Assembly: GCF_001029505.1 (NCBI RefSeq)
Contig: NZ_LEKH01000011.1
Coordinates: 38,461 to 102,460 of the forward strand
Reading direction: 5' to 3'
Source: Rubrobacter aplysinae
GTDB lineage: Bacteria; Actinomycetota; Rubrobacteria; Rubrobacterales; Rubrobacteraceae
DNA length: 64,000 nucleotides
Position numbers and translations under genes: made by a program
The notes under the pieces: generated by a model
What the model was told of the DNA's origin: nothing
The model's database searches: none
What the model saw: only the letters and a program-made list of their open reading frames with translations
In this document: positions 1 through 9,536 of the stretch, piece by piece
Position numbering within the stretch: position 1 is the first letter of the stretch
How the letters are laid out: each line of letters opens with the position of its first letter

Positions 1-757
1 AGACCGTCTCCCAGAACCTGTCGCCGTCGCGGGAGGCGTTCTTGAGGTAGATCTCGAACCCGAGCTCCGAGGTGTAGCCGGTGCGGCTTATAACGACCTC
101 CATGCCGTCCAGCTCGGCGTAATCCAGGTAGTAGTACGGGATGTCCAGCACGCTCTCGCCGAAGAGGTCCACCATCACGTCCTTGCTCTTCGGGCCCTGG
201 ACCTGCACCGGCCCGACGTCCGGCTCCGTGACCTCCACGTCGTAGCCGTAGGCCGTGGCGAGAGCCCGCGCCCACAGCAGCACGTCGCTGTCGGCCAGAG
301 AGAGCCAGAAGTGGTTCTCGTCCAGGCGCAGCAGCACCGGGTCGTTGATGATGCCGCCGTCCTCGGCGGTGATGAAGGTGTACTTGCACTGGCCCACGTT
401 GCACTTGTGCAGGTCGCGCGGGATCAGGAGGTTCGTGAAGTCGAAGGCGTCGGGGCCGGTGATCTCGACCTGACGCTCGGCCGCCCCGACGTCCCACAGG
501 GTGACGTTGTTCAGGAGCGCCTCGTACTCGGCGAACGGGTCGCCGTAGTGCCGCGGGTGGTAGCTGTGGTTGTACACGCTGTACTGTGCCACGCCGTGCT
601 TGCGCGACGAGTAGAAGAACGGTCCGCGCCTAAGGCGCGGGTACTGCAGTATTTCGGGATGCGGGTTCGTCTTGTCCACGATACTCTCCTGGTGCCCGTT
701 TTCGCTTCCGTTGGTGCTTCCGTTGGTGTGCTCTGTATGCTCGTTGATCTCGGTCAT
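1..757 (-). CDS. GcvT-family aminomethyltransferase, DmdA-like (3' end cut by window edge)
   Basis: The reading frame starts at ATG 757 after a GAGAGGAT ribosome site and runs off the left edge with 252 codons visible. The protein has the glycine-cleavage T / tetrahydrofolate methyltransferase fold signature: VYNHSYHP near the start, ERQVEITGPDA, the PRDLHKCNVGQC segment, NDPVLLRL and LADSDVLLW. These blocks resemble the dimethylsulfoniopropionate demethylase DmdA branch more than the classic GcvT, from memory of the family. Known DmdA moves a methyl group from DMSP to tetrahydrofolate. Other GcvT-like O- or N-demethylases remain possible. It lies 61 bp downstream of the cysteine synthase-like gene on the same strand and probably shares its transcript. 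Confidence 0.75.
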   Translation of the reverse strand, partial: MTEINEHTEHTNGSTNGSENGHQESIVDKTNPHPEILQYPRLRRGPFFYSSRKHGVAQYSVYNHSYHPRHYGDPFAEYEALLNNVTLWDVGAAERQVEITGPDAFDFTNLLIPRDLHKCNVGQCKYTFITAEDGGIINDPVLLRLDENHFWLSLADSDVLLWARALATAYGYDVEVTEPDVGPVQVQGPKSKDVMVDLFGESVLDIPYYYLDYAELDGMEVVISRTGYTSELGFEIYLKNASRDGDRFWETV

Positions 758-818
758 GAGATCCTCTCTTTCTCGGTATCCACTCTCTCGGTTAACGCCG
801 GACTCTGAGGCTACTCAA

Positions 819-1796
819 CTACTTCGTCGCATCCCCCACCCCCTCGACGCTGACAAAGTCCGTTGGCTCCTCGGGTGCCAGCCTTTCGGCCAGGTACTTC
901 TCCCCCTCGTCGCAGAGCACGGTCACCACGCTCCGCAGCCCGTACTCCTCCTGCACCTTGCGCGCCGCTATGACGTGAGCCCCGCTGGACGGCCCGACGA
1001 ACAGACCATAGTCCCTGGCGAGCCTGCGGGCCTCGGCGACCGCCGCGTCGCTGGAGACCGGGATCAGGCCGTCCACCATGCCGCCGTGGCGGTCGAAGAT
1101 GCCGGGCACGAAACCGTCGGAGATCCCCTCGACCAGGTGACGCCCGATCTCACCGCAAAGCAGCGTGCACGACTCGTCGGGCTCGACCCCGAACAGCTTC
1201 GCCTCCTGGTTCGCATCCCGGAAAGCCTGCCCAACCCCGACGAGCGTCCCGCCCGTCCCCACGCCCATCACGAGGGCATCCGGCGTCTCGCCTGGGGGCA
1301 GGTCGGAGAGGATCTCCGGCCCGAGCCAGCTCCGGTTCTCCTCGACGTTGTGCTCGCTCTCGAACTGCGCAGGACAGAAGTAGCCGTCCCGCTCACCGAG
1401 CTCACGGGCCTTCTCCAGAGCCTCGTTCACGTGGAAGTCGCCGACCTCCAGCACCTCGGCCCCGAAGAGCCGGCTTATGGCGAGCCGTTCGCTCGACATA
1501 CCTTCCGGCATCACCACGAGCATGCGGTAACCCTTCACGGCTGCCACCATCGCCAGGGCGTTTCCGGTGTTCCCGCTCGACGCCTCGACGATGGTGTCGC
1601 CGGGCGAGAGCAGACCCTCTTCCTCGGCGCGCTCGACCATGTACTTGGCGATGCGGGCCTTTATTGAACCGGAGGGATTCAGATACTCGCACTTGGCCCA
1701 CACGCCATCCACCGGGACCAGCGGCGTGCCGCCGATGCCGTCCAGCACGCTACGGCTGGCGGAACGGGGCTCGCGGGACTCTCTCAGCGGCATCAC
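819..1796 (-). CDS. Cysteine synthase / cystathionine beta-synthase family PLP enzyme
   Basis: This 325-residue protein is a fold-type II PLP enzyme of the CysK/CysM group. The Schiff-base lysine is in NPSGSIKAR (K47), the substrate loop is SSGNTG (73-78) and the phosphate cradle is GVGTGGT (178-184). The family makes cysteine from O-acetylserine or O-phosphoserine and sulfide, or handles related thiol additions. There is no CBS regulatory domain. The start is GTG 1796 or ATG 1793 behind GGGAGG. It sits between a DmdA-like gene and a dimethylglycine dehydrogenase-like gene, so it may fix sulfide or methanethiol released by methyl-sulfur catabolism; that role is inference. A 196 bp gap upstream could hold its own promoter. 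Confidence 0.85.
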   Translation of the reverse strand: MMPLRESREPRSASRSVLDGIGGTPLVPVDGVWAKCEYLNPSGSIKARIAKYMVERAEEEGLLSPGDTIVEASSGNTGNALAMVAAVKGYRMLVVMPEGMSSERLAISRLFGAEVLEVGDFHVNEALEKARELGERDGYFCPAQFESEHNVEENRSWLGPEILSDLPPGETPDALVMGVGTGGTLVGVGQAFRDANQEAKLFGVEPDESCTLLCGEIGRHLVEGISDGFVPGIFDRHGGMVDGLIPVSSDAAVAEARRLARDYGLFVGPSSGAHVIAARKVQEEYGLRSVVTVLCDEGEKYLAERLAPEEPTDFVSVEGVGDATK

Positions 1797-1992
1797 GACG
1801 AGCCTCCCGGACGACGGGCAACCGGGACTAGAAACTTAGGGATGATCTTGTTAGAATCGTGGCGTTGCAAGGTGACTCCTAGTAGATCCTTGTGGCTTTG
1901 CCGGACGGTTCGCGTGGTCGCCAAACCTAGTGTTGCGGGCCGTCCCGGCGGTTTCTTCTGGGGTTAGGTCACGGTTTCTCCCAAAAGCTCTC

Positions 1993-4473
1993 CTATCCCG
2001 CTTTCGTCAGTGGTCGCGGCGACTTGCTCGACGAACCCCGCATCCGCTTCATCTCCGGGTCGAACATCGGCTCCTCAGCCACCGTCGCCGGGTGCCGCTC
2101 ATCGAAGTACTCGACGGCGAGGCCAGTGCCGGGCTCGGCCAGTTCCGGCGGCAGCCAGGCGTAGGCGATGCTCTGCCCGAGGCTGTAGCCGTAGGCGGCG
2201 CTCGTGACGTAGCCGACGGCGCAGTCGCCGCTCCACACAGGCTCGCCGCCCATCACGACCTCGCCGTCGTCTACCGTGAGCGGGGCCAGCCTGCGGCGCG
2301 GCCCCTCGGCAAAGCGGTTCATCAGGGCCTCCCGGCCCACGAACTCGCCCTTGTCCAGCTTCACGGCGAAGCCCAGCCCCGCCTCGTAGGGATCGTGCTC
2401 GGTCGTCATGTCGCCGCCGTAGGAGCGGTAGCCCTTCTCCAGGCGCAGCCCGTTGAACGCCCCACGCCCGCCCGCGACGATTCCGTATGGCTGGCCGGCC
2501 TCCCACAGCCGGTCCCAGAGCCTGAGCCCGAGGTCGGCGGTAGTGTACAGCTCCCAGCCGAGCTCCCCGACGTAGGAGACGCGCAGCGCGAGCACCGGGA
2601 CCTCACCGACGTATACGTGGCGGCAGTTGAAGAAGCCGAAGGACTCGTTAGAGAGGTCGTCGGGGCTGATGCTCTGCACCAGATCCCTCGCGTGAGGCCC
2701 CCACACCCCGACGCAGCAGGTGCCGGAGGTGGTATCCCGCACCTGTACCGTGCCGTCGGCGGGGAGATGCTTTTCGAGCCACACCACGTCGCGCGGGCCG
2801 TTGATGCCGAGCTGGAAGCTCTCCTCTCCGGTGCGGGCGACGGTAATGTCGCTGCGGATTCCGGCGTTCACGTCCAGCATCAGGGTGTAGACGACCTTAC
2901 CGACCGGCTTATCCAGCTCGTTGGTGCATAACTTCTGCAAGTAGTCGAGCGCGCCCGGCCCCCACACCTCGGCGGTCTTGAGGGCGGTCATGTCGAACAT
3001 GGCGACGCTTTCGCGGGTGGCCCGATGCTCGACCGGGATCGCCGGGGACCAGTAACGGGCGGCCCACTCGCCGGGCCGGGGCGCCATCTCTTCTTCCGAG
3101 GAGGGCAAGTTCGCCTCGTACCACTGCGGGCGCTCCCAGCCCGAGGCTTCGAGGAAGTACGCGCCGAGCCCCTGCTGACGCGGGTAGAACGGGCTGGTGC
3201 GCAGCGGGCGCGGGCTCTCTATGGGCTGCTGCGGGTGGATCACGTCGTACACCTCGGAGAAGGACTGCGAGCTGCGCGACACGACGTACTCGGGGCTGCG
3301 GGCATGGGCCTCGAAGCGGTTCACATCCGCCCCGGAGACGTCTATGCTCGGGGCACCCTTAACGAGCCACTCGGCCATCACGCGGCCGACACCCGCGCCG
3401 TGCGTGATCCAGACCGCCTCCGCGCTCCAGAAGCCCTTTACGCGCCGCGACTCTCCGAGTAGAGGTCCGCCGTCCGGGGTGAACGAGAACAGCCCGTTCA
3501 TCGTCGAGTCGAACTCCGCGCCTTCCAGGGCGGGCAGCATGCGCACCGCCTCTCGCCACGGACCCTCGAAGTCCTCGGGGGTGAACTCCATCATCGAGGG
3601 CATGCGCTCGGCGTCGGCGTAGCGTGGGATGTCGTCGGAGGAGATGGGCATCGCCCGGTGCCGGTAAGAGCCTATGCCGTAGCCTTCGCCGCGCTGGCGG
3701 AAGTACATGGAGTGATCCTGGTGGCGGAGCATGACGTGATCGGACTCCGAGGTCGTCCCGGCAAGCTCCTCGAGCGGCCCGGTCCACGCGAACTGGTGCT
3801 GCATCGGGGTGAGTAGCGGCGTCTCGATGCCGGCCATGCGCATGATGCGCGGCCCCCACATCCCGGCGCAGCTAAGCACGGTGTTGGTCTCGATCCTGCC
3901 CCGGTCCGTCTCCACGGCCCGCACTCGGCCCCGCTCGGCCTCTATATCCAGTACCTCGGTCTCACCCTGGAACCGCACCCCCTCGGCTTCCGCCCGGCGG
4001 GCCATCGCCTCGCAGGCCCTGATGGCCTTGGCGATCCCGTCCGAAGGCACGTACAACCCGCCGTAGACGTTGTGGTGATCCAGCAGCGGGCTCTTCTCGG
4101 CGCATTCCTCGGGCGTGATCAGATGCGCCTCCAGGCCCCAGGAGCTGGCCAGCCCACGCTTGCGCTTGAGATCGTTCCACCGCTCCGGTGTGGCGGCGAC
4201 CTCCACGCTGCCGACGTCGTAGAAACAAGGCTCGCCGTCCAGCTCCAGCTCGGAGTAGTGCCGCACACTATAGGAGGCCAGCGCGGTCGTGGACTTCGAG
4301 GCGTTGGTCTGGAACATCAGCCCCGGCGCGTGAGACGTCGAGCCGCCGGTCTTGAAGAGCGGCCCCTGATCCAGAACCACCACGTCCGTCCGCCCCAGAC
4401 GCGCCAGGTGCTCCGCCACGGCGCACCCTACGATCCCGGCCCCGATTATTACAGTATTTGCACTCGTCTCCAC
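1993..4473 (-). CDS. FAD-dependent dimethylglycine/sarcosine dehydrogenase-like protein fused to GcvT domain
   Basis: The 826-residue protein begins with a DAO-type FAD fold (GAGIVG at 11-16) of about 370 residues, followed by the linker and GcvT/aminomethyltransferase domain typical of dimethylglycine and sarcosine dehydrogenases. Such enzymes oxidatively demethylate N-methylglycines and pass the one-carbon unit to tetrahydrofolate. The length matches mitochondrial-type DMGDH (about 830). The motif GLRLEKGYRSYGGD near the C-terminal end is typical of the folate domain. It is the first gene of the minus-strand cluster and has a predicted promoter and IclR-type operator upstream. Substrate (dimethylglycine, sarcosine or another methylamine) cannot be fixed from sequence alone. 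Confidence 0.85.
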   Translation of the reverse strand: METSANTVIIGAGIVGCAVAEHLARLGRTDVVVLDQGPLFKTGGSTSHAPGLMFQTNASKSTTALASYSVRHYSELELDGEPCFYDVGSVEVAATPERWNDLKRKRGLASSWGLEAHLITPEECAEKSPLLDHHNVYGGLYVPSDGIAKAIRACEAMARRAEAEGVRFQGETEVLDIEAERGRVRAVETDRGRIETNTVLSCAGMWGPRIMRMAGIETPLLTPMQHQFAWTGPLEELAGTTSESDHVMLRHQDHSMYFRQRGEGYGIGSYRHRAMPISSDDIPRYADAERMPSMMEFTPEDFEGPWREAVRMLPALEGAEFDSTMNGLFSFTPDGGPLLGESRRVKGFWSAEAVWITHGAGVGRVMAEWLVKGAPSIDVSGADVNRFEAHARSPEYVVSRSSQSFSEVYDVIHPQQPIESPRPLRTSPFYPRQQGLGAYFLEASGWERPQWYEANLPSSEEEMAPRPGEWAARYWSPAIPVEHRATRESVAMFDMTALKTAEVWGPGALDYLQKLCTNELDKPVGKVVYTLMLDVNAGIRSDITVARTGEESFQLGINGPRDVVWLEKHLPADGTVQVRDTTSGTCCVGVWGPHARDLVQSISPDDLSNESFGFFNCRHVYVGEVPVLALRVSYVGELGWELYTTADLGLRLWDRLWEAGQPYGIVAGGRGAFNGLRLEKGYRSYGGDMTTEHDPYEAGLGFAVKLDKGEFVGREALMNRFAEGPRRRLAPLTVDDGEVVMGGEPVWSGDCAVGYVTSAAYGYSLGQSIAYAWLPPELAEPGTGLAVEYFDERHPATVAEEPMFDPEMKRMRGSSSKSPRPLTKAG

Positions 4474-4594
4474 CTAGAGACCCCCTATAAGACAGCAGGG
4501 GGCAGACCGCCGGGCGCCACCAGAGAACCGGACGACCGGCCTCGTGCAGCTAACGCGGAGCGGCTCCCCCACCCTTACCCCTTGCGTTTCGTTT

Positions 4595-4611
4595 TGGAAA
4601 ATTGTTTTCCA
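4595..4611 (-). promoter_or_regulatory. 17-bp palindrome, IclR-type operator candidate
   Basis: TGGAAAA-TTG-TTTTCCA is a perfect 7+3+7 inverted repeat in an AT-rich patch of an otherwise GC-rich region. It closely resembles the TGGAAA/TTTCCA operators bound by IclR-family repressors. It begins next to the predicted transcription start of the minus-strand dimethylglycine dehydrogenase gene, the classic place for a repressor site. No IclR gene is in the window. Confidence 0.5.
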
Positions 4612-4619
4612 TATTGAAA

Positions 4620-4648
4620 CTAGTATCATTCACGACCATCGAGTTCAA
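4620..4648 (-). promoter_or_regulatory. Predicted sigma-70-type promoter for the dimethylglycine dehydrogenase gene
   Basis: On the minus strand, TTGAAC (4648-4643) is followed by 17 bp and then TACTAG (4625-4620). Transcription would start near 4613, at the edge of the 4595-4611 palindrome and about 140 bp before the start codon at 4473. Confidence 0.4.
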
Positions 4649-4883
4649 GGGTGAAAAAGCTCACCTCCGGGAAATTTTTTCGATTTTCTTAATATTTGGC
4701 CATTTGGCCCATTGGTAGGCGTGTTTATCAGCCTGTATCGCGGCTTTTTACCGGCCCGGTTCGCGGCTATTTCAAAGCTTTTACGACGTCCAGGGGGCCA
4801 ACCACGCCCGGAGCCCGGGATAGCCCGGGGAGACACGGGGATCATCCGGGGAGCTTTATCCGGCGCCGGCTTCGTACACGATG

Positions 4884-4912
4884 TTACGTGCATTACGTGC
4901 GTCTGGCACGTA
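4884..4912 (+). promoter_or_regulatory. TTACGTGC direct repeats with inverted GCACGTA, upstream of the ilvB promoter
   Basis: TTACGTGC occurs at 4884-4891 and 4893-4900, and the inverse GCACGTA at 4906-4912. The three half-sites end 8 bp before the predicted -35 box of ilvB, so they look like a binding site for a regulator acting on the ilv operon. The binding protein is unknown. The rest of the interval 4650-4880 shows nothing I can interpret. Confidence 0.4.
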
Positions 4913-4919
4913 TTATCCC

Positions 4920-4948
4920 TTGACACGCGGGTGCGGCCCATATAGTGT
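4920..4948 (+). promoter_or_regulatory. Predicted ilvB promoter
   Basis: A perfect -35 box TTGACA (4920-4925) is followed by 17 bp and TAGTGT (4943-4948), which fits the actinobacterial TAnnnT -10. An alternative -10, TATAGT, overlaps it with a 15 bp spacer. Transcription from about 4955 gives a leader of some 290 nt before ilvB, far longer than needed for translation. Confidence 0.5.
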
Positions 4949-4980
4949 TCTTTCCAGCCGTTTGTTAGCGAGTAGCAAGG

Positions 4981-5151
4981 ATGCTCTTGAGCGGAGTTTC
5001 TGAAGAGGCGCGGATTTTGGTTTCGGGGGGTCTCCCCGGGACGCTGCGCCTGCTCGCGCCACCGATTCACCCACGAGTACCCAGGGATGGCTACGTCCTA
5101 CCCGCCCTAATTATCGGGGCGGGCCGGGGCCTAGTCATCCGGTCCGCCTAG
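4981..5151 (+). CDS. Candidate ilvB leader peptide rich in Leu/Ile/Val codons
   Basis: An open frame runs through the ilvB leader to TAG 5149-5151. Its end encodes VLPALII (5095-5115) and GLVI (5128-5139) and uses CTA leucine codons three times. The start is unclear: ATG 4981 has AAGG directly against it, while TTG 4987 lies 6 nt after the same AAGG and TTG 5017 lies 8 nt after GAAGAGG. Clustered branched-chain codons in a leader of a branched-chain operon suggest ribosome-mediated attenuation, which has been proposed for ilvB in other Actinobacteria. No U-rich terminator was seen, so the mechanism is open. Confidence 0.3.
   Translation: MLLSGVSEEARILVSGGLPGTLRLLAPPIHPRVPRDGYVLPALIIGAGRGLVIRSA
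5101..5123 (+). promoter_or_regulatory. Hairpin in the ilvB leader
   Basis: CCCGCCC (5101-5107) pairs perfectly with GGGCGGG (5117-5123), leaving a 9-nt loop that contains the CTA-ATT-ATC codons of the candidate leader peptide. Further GC-rich pairing partners follow up to 5180, so alternative folds are possible. Confidence 0.4.
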
Positions 5152-5243
5152 AGCCGCCGGGGCGTAACCCGTTCCGCGGCCAGTTTTCTGGACGAGTTTC
5201 CTTTGAAGAGCTAGAACAGAGCAAGAAGAGGAATGGGGTAGCC

Positions 5244-6989
5244 GTGGAGAATACCGCTTTTAAAGATTTGAATAGCCTGAATGTAGAGTACAAGCCGCGC
5301 ACCGGCAGCGAGGCCATGTGTGAGGCTCTACTGGATGAAGGTGTTGAGCACCTCTTCGGGTATCCGGGGGGTGCGATCATGCCTTTCTACGACGCCATCT
5401 ACGACTATCCGCTAAAGCACGTGCTGGTACGCCACGAGCAGGGCGCCGCCCACGCCGCCGACGGGTACGCCCGGGCGACAAACAGGGTCGGCGTGTGCGT
5501 GGCGACGAGTGGCCCCGGAGCGACCAACATCGTCACCGGGCTGGCGACGGCGCAGATGGACTCCGTGCCGATGGTCGCCGTCACCGGGCAGGTCGGTAGA
5601 GGCGCGATGGGCAAGGACTCCTTCCAGGAGACCAACGTGATGGGCATGACGCTGCCCTTCACCAAGCACTCGTTCCTCGTCGAGGACCCGGACGAGCTGT
5701 ACGAGACCATGCGTAGGGCGTTCGAGATCGCCCGCAGCGGCAGGCCCGGACCCGTGCTCGTGGACGTGCCCAAGGACGTGCAGCAGGCCGCCTGCGCCGC
5801 GTCCAACGGCGGCGGAGCCGGATACCGCAGGCTCAGGGAGGCCGAGCCGCCCGTCTCCCCGCCCGCGCTCGAAGCGGCGGCAACACTGCTCGGTCGGGCC
5901 AAGCGTCCGGTCATCCTCGCCGGGCATGGTGTCACGCTCTCCGGCGCGGAGAAGGAGCTCAGGCTGCTCGCCGAGCGCAGCGGCGCGCCCGTCTCGACGA
6001 CGCTGCTCGGGATCAGCGCCTTCCCCGAGGCGCATCCGCTGTATATAGGGTGGCCCGGCATGCACGGCCAGGCCTCGGTGAACCGGGCCATAGACAAGGC
6101 GGACCTCATCTTCGCCGTCGGGATGCGCTTCGACGACAGGATCACGGGCGACCCCTCCCGGTTCGCCCCGAACGCGAAGGTCGTGCACATAGACGCCGAC
6201 CCCGCCGAGCTCGGCAAGGTCATAAAGCCTACCGTCGGCATCGCCGCCGACGCGAGGATAGCCCTGCGCGGCGTGCTGGAGCATTTCGACGCCGACCCCG
6301 AGAAGCGGCTGCAGGGCTGCGCAGATTGGGTGGCCGAGATCTCCGAGTCCCAGAAGCCGGAACAGCGCCGGGAGGACAAGGCTCGCGGCGAGTACGGCCC
6401 GGTCCGGATAATGGACGCGATCCGGGAGGCCGCCGGCCCCGACCTGCGGGTCGTCACCGACGTCGGCCAGCATCAGATGTGGGCGGCGCAGTTCTTCAAG
6501 TTCAACAAGCACAACACCCACATCACGAGCGGCGGGCTCGGCACGATGGGCTTCTCGCTGCCCGCTGCAATGGGCGTCGCCTTCGCCTACCCGGACGACC
6601 CGGTGTGGATCATCGCCGGTGACGGCAGCTTCCAGATGAACATCCAGGAACTCGCCACCATCCGGGACTTCGGGCTGAACATAAAGGTAGCCATCCTCAA
6701 CAACGGCTATCTCGGCATGGTGCGGCAGTGGCAGCACTTCTTCCACAAGGACCGCTACTCGGAGACTCCGATCACCGGGCCGGAGTACCCGCAGCTCGCC
6801 GCCGCCTACGGTCTCGCCGGACGGGCGGTGAACCCCGGCGACGACGTCGAGGAGGCCGTGCGCTGGGCCGAGGATCAGAACGGCTGCACGATACTCGACT
6901 TCCGCATAGATCCGGAGGCGAACGTGTATCCCATGATCCCGTCCGGCGCGAGCGTGAACGAGATCATAGAAGCGCACGAGGGTGAGTAA
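5244..6989 (+). CDS. ilvB: Acetolactate synthase large (catalytic) subunit
   Basis: This 581-residue TPP enzyme condenses two pyruvates to acetolactate, or pyruvate with 2-ketobutyrate, in the first common step of valine, leucine and isoleucine synthesis. The catalytic glutamate is in VRHEQGAAHAADGYAR (E65). The central domain carries a FAD-site region, and the TPP/Mg motif GDGSFQMNIQELATI with NNGYLGMVRQWQ lies in the last third. Length is normal for the family. The start is GTG 5244 after AAGAGGAA. ilvN follows after 2 bp, then ilvC and ilvE, so it heads an ilvBNCE operon controlled by the long leader upstream. Confidence 0.97.
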   Translation: MENTAFKDLNSLNVEYKPRTGSEAMCEALLDEGVEHLFGYPGGAIMPFYDAIYDYPLKHVLVRHEQGAAHAADGYARATNRVGVCVATSGPGATNIVTGLATAQMDSVPMVAVTGQVGRGAMGKDSFQETNVMGMTLPFTKHSFLVEDPDELYETMRRAFEIARSGRPGPVLVDVPKDVQQAACAASNGGGAGYRRLREAEPPVSPPALEAAATLLGRAKRPVILAGHGVTLSGAEKELRLLAERSGAPVSTTLLGISAFPEAHPLYIGWPGMHGQASVNRAIDKADLIFAVGMRFDDRITGDPSRFAPNAKVVHIDADPAELGKVIKPTVGIAADARIALRGVLEHFDADPEKRLQGCADWVAEISESQKPEQRREDKARGEYGPVRIMDAIREAAGPDLRVVTDVGQHQMWAAQFFKFNKHNTHITSGGLGTMGFSLPAAMGVAFAYPDDPVWIIAGDGSFQMNIQELATIRDFGLNIKVAILNNGYLGMVRQWQHFFHKDRYSETPITGPEYPQLAAAYGLAGRAVNPGDDVEEAVRWAEDQNGCTILDFRIDPEANVYPMIPSGASVNEIIEAHEGE

Positions 6990-6991
6990 GG

Positions 6992-7534
6992 GTGAGTAGA
7001 TCCCGCGGGCCGTCCGGCGGGGCGGCCTCCGGTAAAAACACCGGCAACAGCGGTCAGAAACTTCCTTACGGTTTCCTTACCGGCTCGGCGGATAACGCCG
7101 TGGAGGTCCGGCTGAAGGGCGACTCGACCGCCCTCACCCGCTTCGTAATGACGCTCCAAAACAAGCGCATGCCTCTGCGCGGACTTACTATGGGCCGCGA
7201 CGGCGAGGGGATCAGGCTGACGCTCCTCGTGGAGGGCGACGAGGAGTCCGCCCGCCGCTACACCACGCTGCTCTCGGGGCTTGAAGACGTGCGCGGCATA
7301 GAGGCCACGAAAGACACTCTCCAGGTCGTGCTGGTGAAATTCTCACCCGGAACCACGGAAGATAGGTGGCGTGAGAGCGCAGAACGGCACGGCGTGCGGG
7401 CGCACGAGTCCGGGGGTACGATCGTGGCCTCCGGCCAGCCGGAGAGCGTCGAGGAGTGGCTCGGCGGATTAGACGGAATCGAGGAAGCGATCAGGCTCGG
7501 GCCGACGGCCCGGCCCGGGAACGGAGGAGAATAG
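6992..7534 (+). CDS. ilvN: Acetolactate synthase regulatory subunit, divergent ACT-domain protein
   Basis: The 180-residue protein sits 2 bp after ilvB and 1 bp before ilvC, where the small regulatory subunit of acetolactate synthase is expected. After a glycine/serine-rich 30-residue tail it has an ACT-like segment (about 35-110: [40 protein letters not shown]) that aligns loosely with IlvN, including the pattern of a second half. The usual valine-site glycine signature is not obvious, so feedback control may differ. The start is GTG 6992, overlapping a GAGGGTGA ribosome site in the end of ilvB. Assignment rests mainly on position. Confidence 0.75.
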   Translation: MSRSRGPSGGAASGKNTGNSGQKLPYGFLTGSADNAVEVRLKGDSTALTRFVMTLQNKRMPLRGLTMGRDGEGIRLTLLVEGDEESARRYTTLLSGLEDVRGIEATKDTLQVVLVKFSPGTTEDRWRESAERHGVRAHESGGTIVASGQPESVEEWLGGLDGIEEAIRLGPTARPGNGGE

Positions 7535-7535
7535 T

Positions 7536-8528
<993 letters not shown>

Positions 8529-8544
8529 GCCGGAGGGTTAGACG

Positions 8545-9522
8545 ATGACGGACCAGACACAGCAAAGAGAGCGCAAGGCGTTTACCGCCTCGGACGCCGA
8601 CTGGATGTATCACGGCGGCGGGTACGTGAGGATGGGCGGCGTGCGTCTCTCGCCCGCCACCCACGGTCTCAACTACGGCACCGGCGTCTTTGAAGGAATC
8701 AGGGCGTACTGGAACGAGCAGAAAGAGACGCTACAGGTCCTCAAGCTGCGCGAGCACTACGAGCGGTTCGAGCAGTCCTGCAAGCTCCTCCGCATAGACC
8801 TGCCGCACACGATAGACGAGCTGTGCGACATAACCATCGAGGTGCTAAAGAAAAACGCCCCGCGCGAGGACACCTACATCCGGCCGCTGGCGTACAAGTC
8901 CGCCACCGCCATCGGCGTGAAGTTGGCGCTGGACGCCGAGCTCTCCATATTCACCGTGCCGATGGGCAACTACGTCGAGCTTACCGGCCTGAGGTGCGCC
9001 GTTAGCTCGTGGCGGCGGACCTCGGACAACGCCATACCGGCCCGCGCAAAGCTTACCGGCTCGTACATAAACACCGCGCTCGCCGTGGACGAGGCGCAAA
9101 GAGGCGGCTACGACGACGCCATCTTCCTCACGGAGGACGGGCAGGTATCGGAGGCCAGCGCCGCGAACATCTTTATCGTGCGCAAGGGCGCGCTCTCCAC
9201 CCCGACCGGCACGGCGGACATCCTGGAGGGCATAACCAGAGACGCGGTCATGGATCTTGCCCGCAGAGAGCTGGACATACCGGTGATCGCCCGCGACGTG
9301 GACCGCACCGAGCTGTACGCCGCTGACGAGGTATTTCTGACGGGCACGGGTTTCCAGATCGCACCCGTCACCGAGATAGACGGCCGCGTGATCGGTAGCG
9401 GCAAGGTCGGGCCGGTGGCTGAGCGGCTGCAGGAACTGTACTTCCGCGCCGCCCGCGGCGAGAACCCCGACTACGCCGACTGGACCGTCGCCGTAGACGT
9501 TGCGAATGGTTCACGGGACTGA
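8545..9522 (+). CDS. ilvE: Branched-chain amino acid aminotransferase
   Basis: This 325-residue fold-type IV PLP transaminase performs the last step of valine, leucine and isoleucine synthesis, using glutamate as amino donor. The motif HGLNYGTGVFEGIRAY is near residue 40, the PLP lysine is in ARAKLTGSYIN, and SEASAANIFIV plus the late GTGFQIAPV are the remaining family blocks. Length is typical of the shorter bacterial type. ATG 8545 follows GGAGG by 10 nt. ilvC lies 16 bp upstream. A short membrane-protein gene follows. Confidence 0.95.
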   Translation: MTDQTQQRERKAFTASDADWMYHGGGYVRMGGVRLSPATHGLNYGTGVFEGIRAYWNEQKETLQVLKLREHYERFEQSCKLLRIDLPHTIDELCDITIEVLKKNAPREDTYIRPLAYKSATAIGVKLALDAELSIFTVPMGNYVELTGLRCAVSSWRRTSDNAIPARAKLTGSYINTALAVDEAQRGGYDDAIFLTEDGQVSEASAANIFIVRKGALSTPTGTADILEGITRDAVMDLARRELDIPVIARDVDRTELYAADEVFLTGTGFQIAPVTEIDGRVIGSGKVGPVAERLQELYFRAARGENPDYADWTVAVDVANGSRD

Positions 9523-9536
9523 GATACTAAAAGCAT

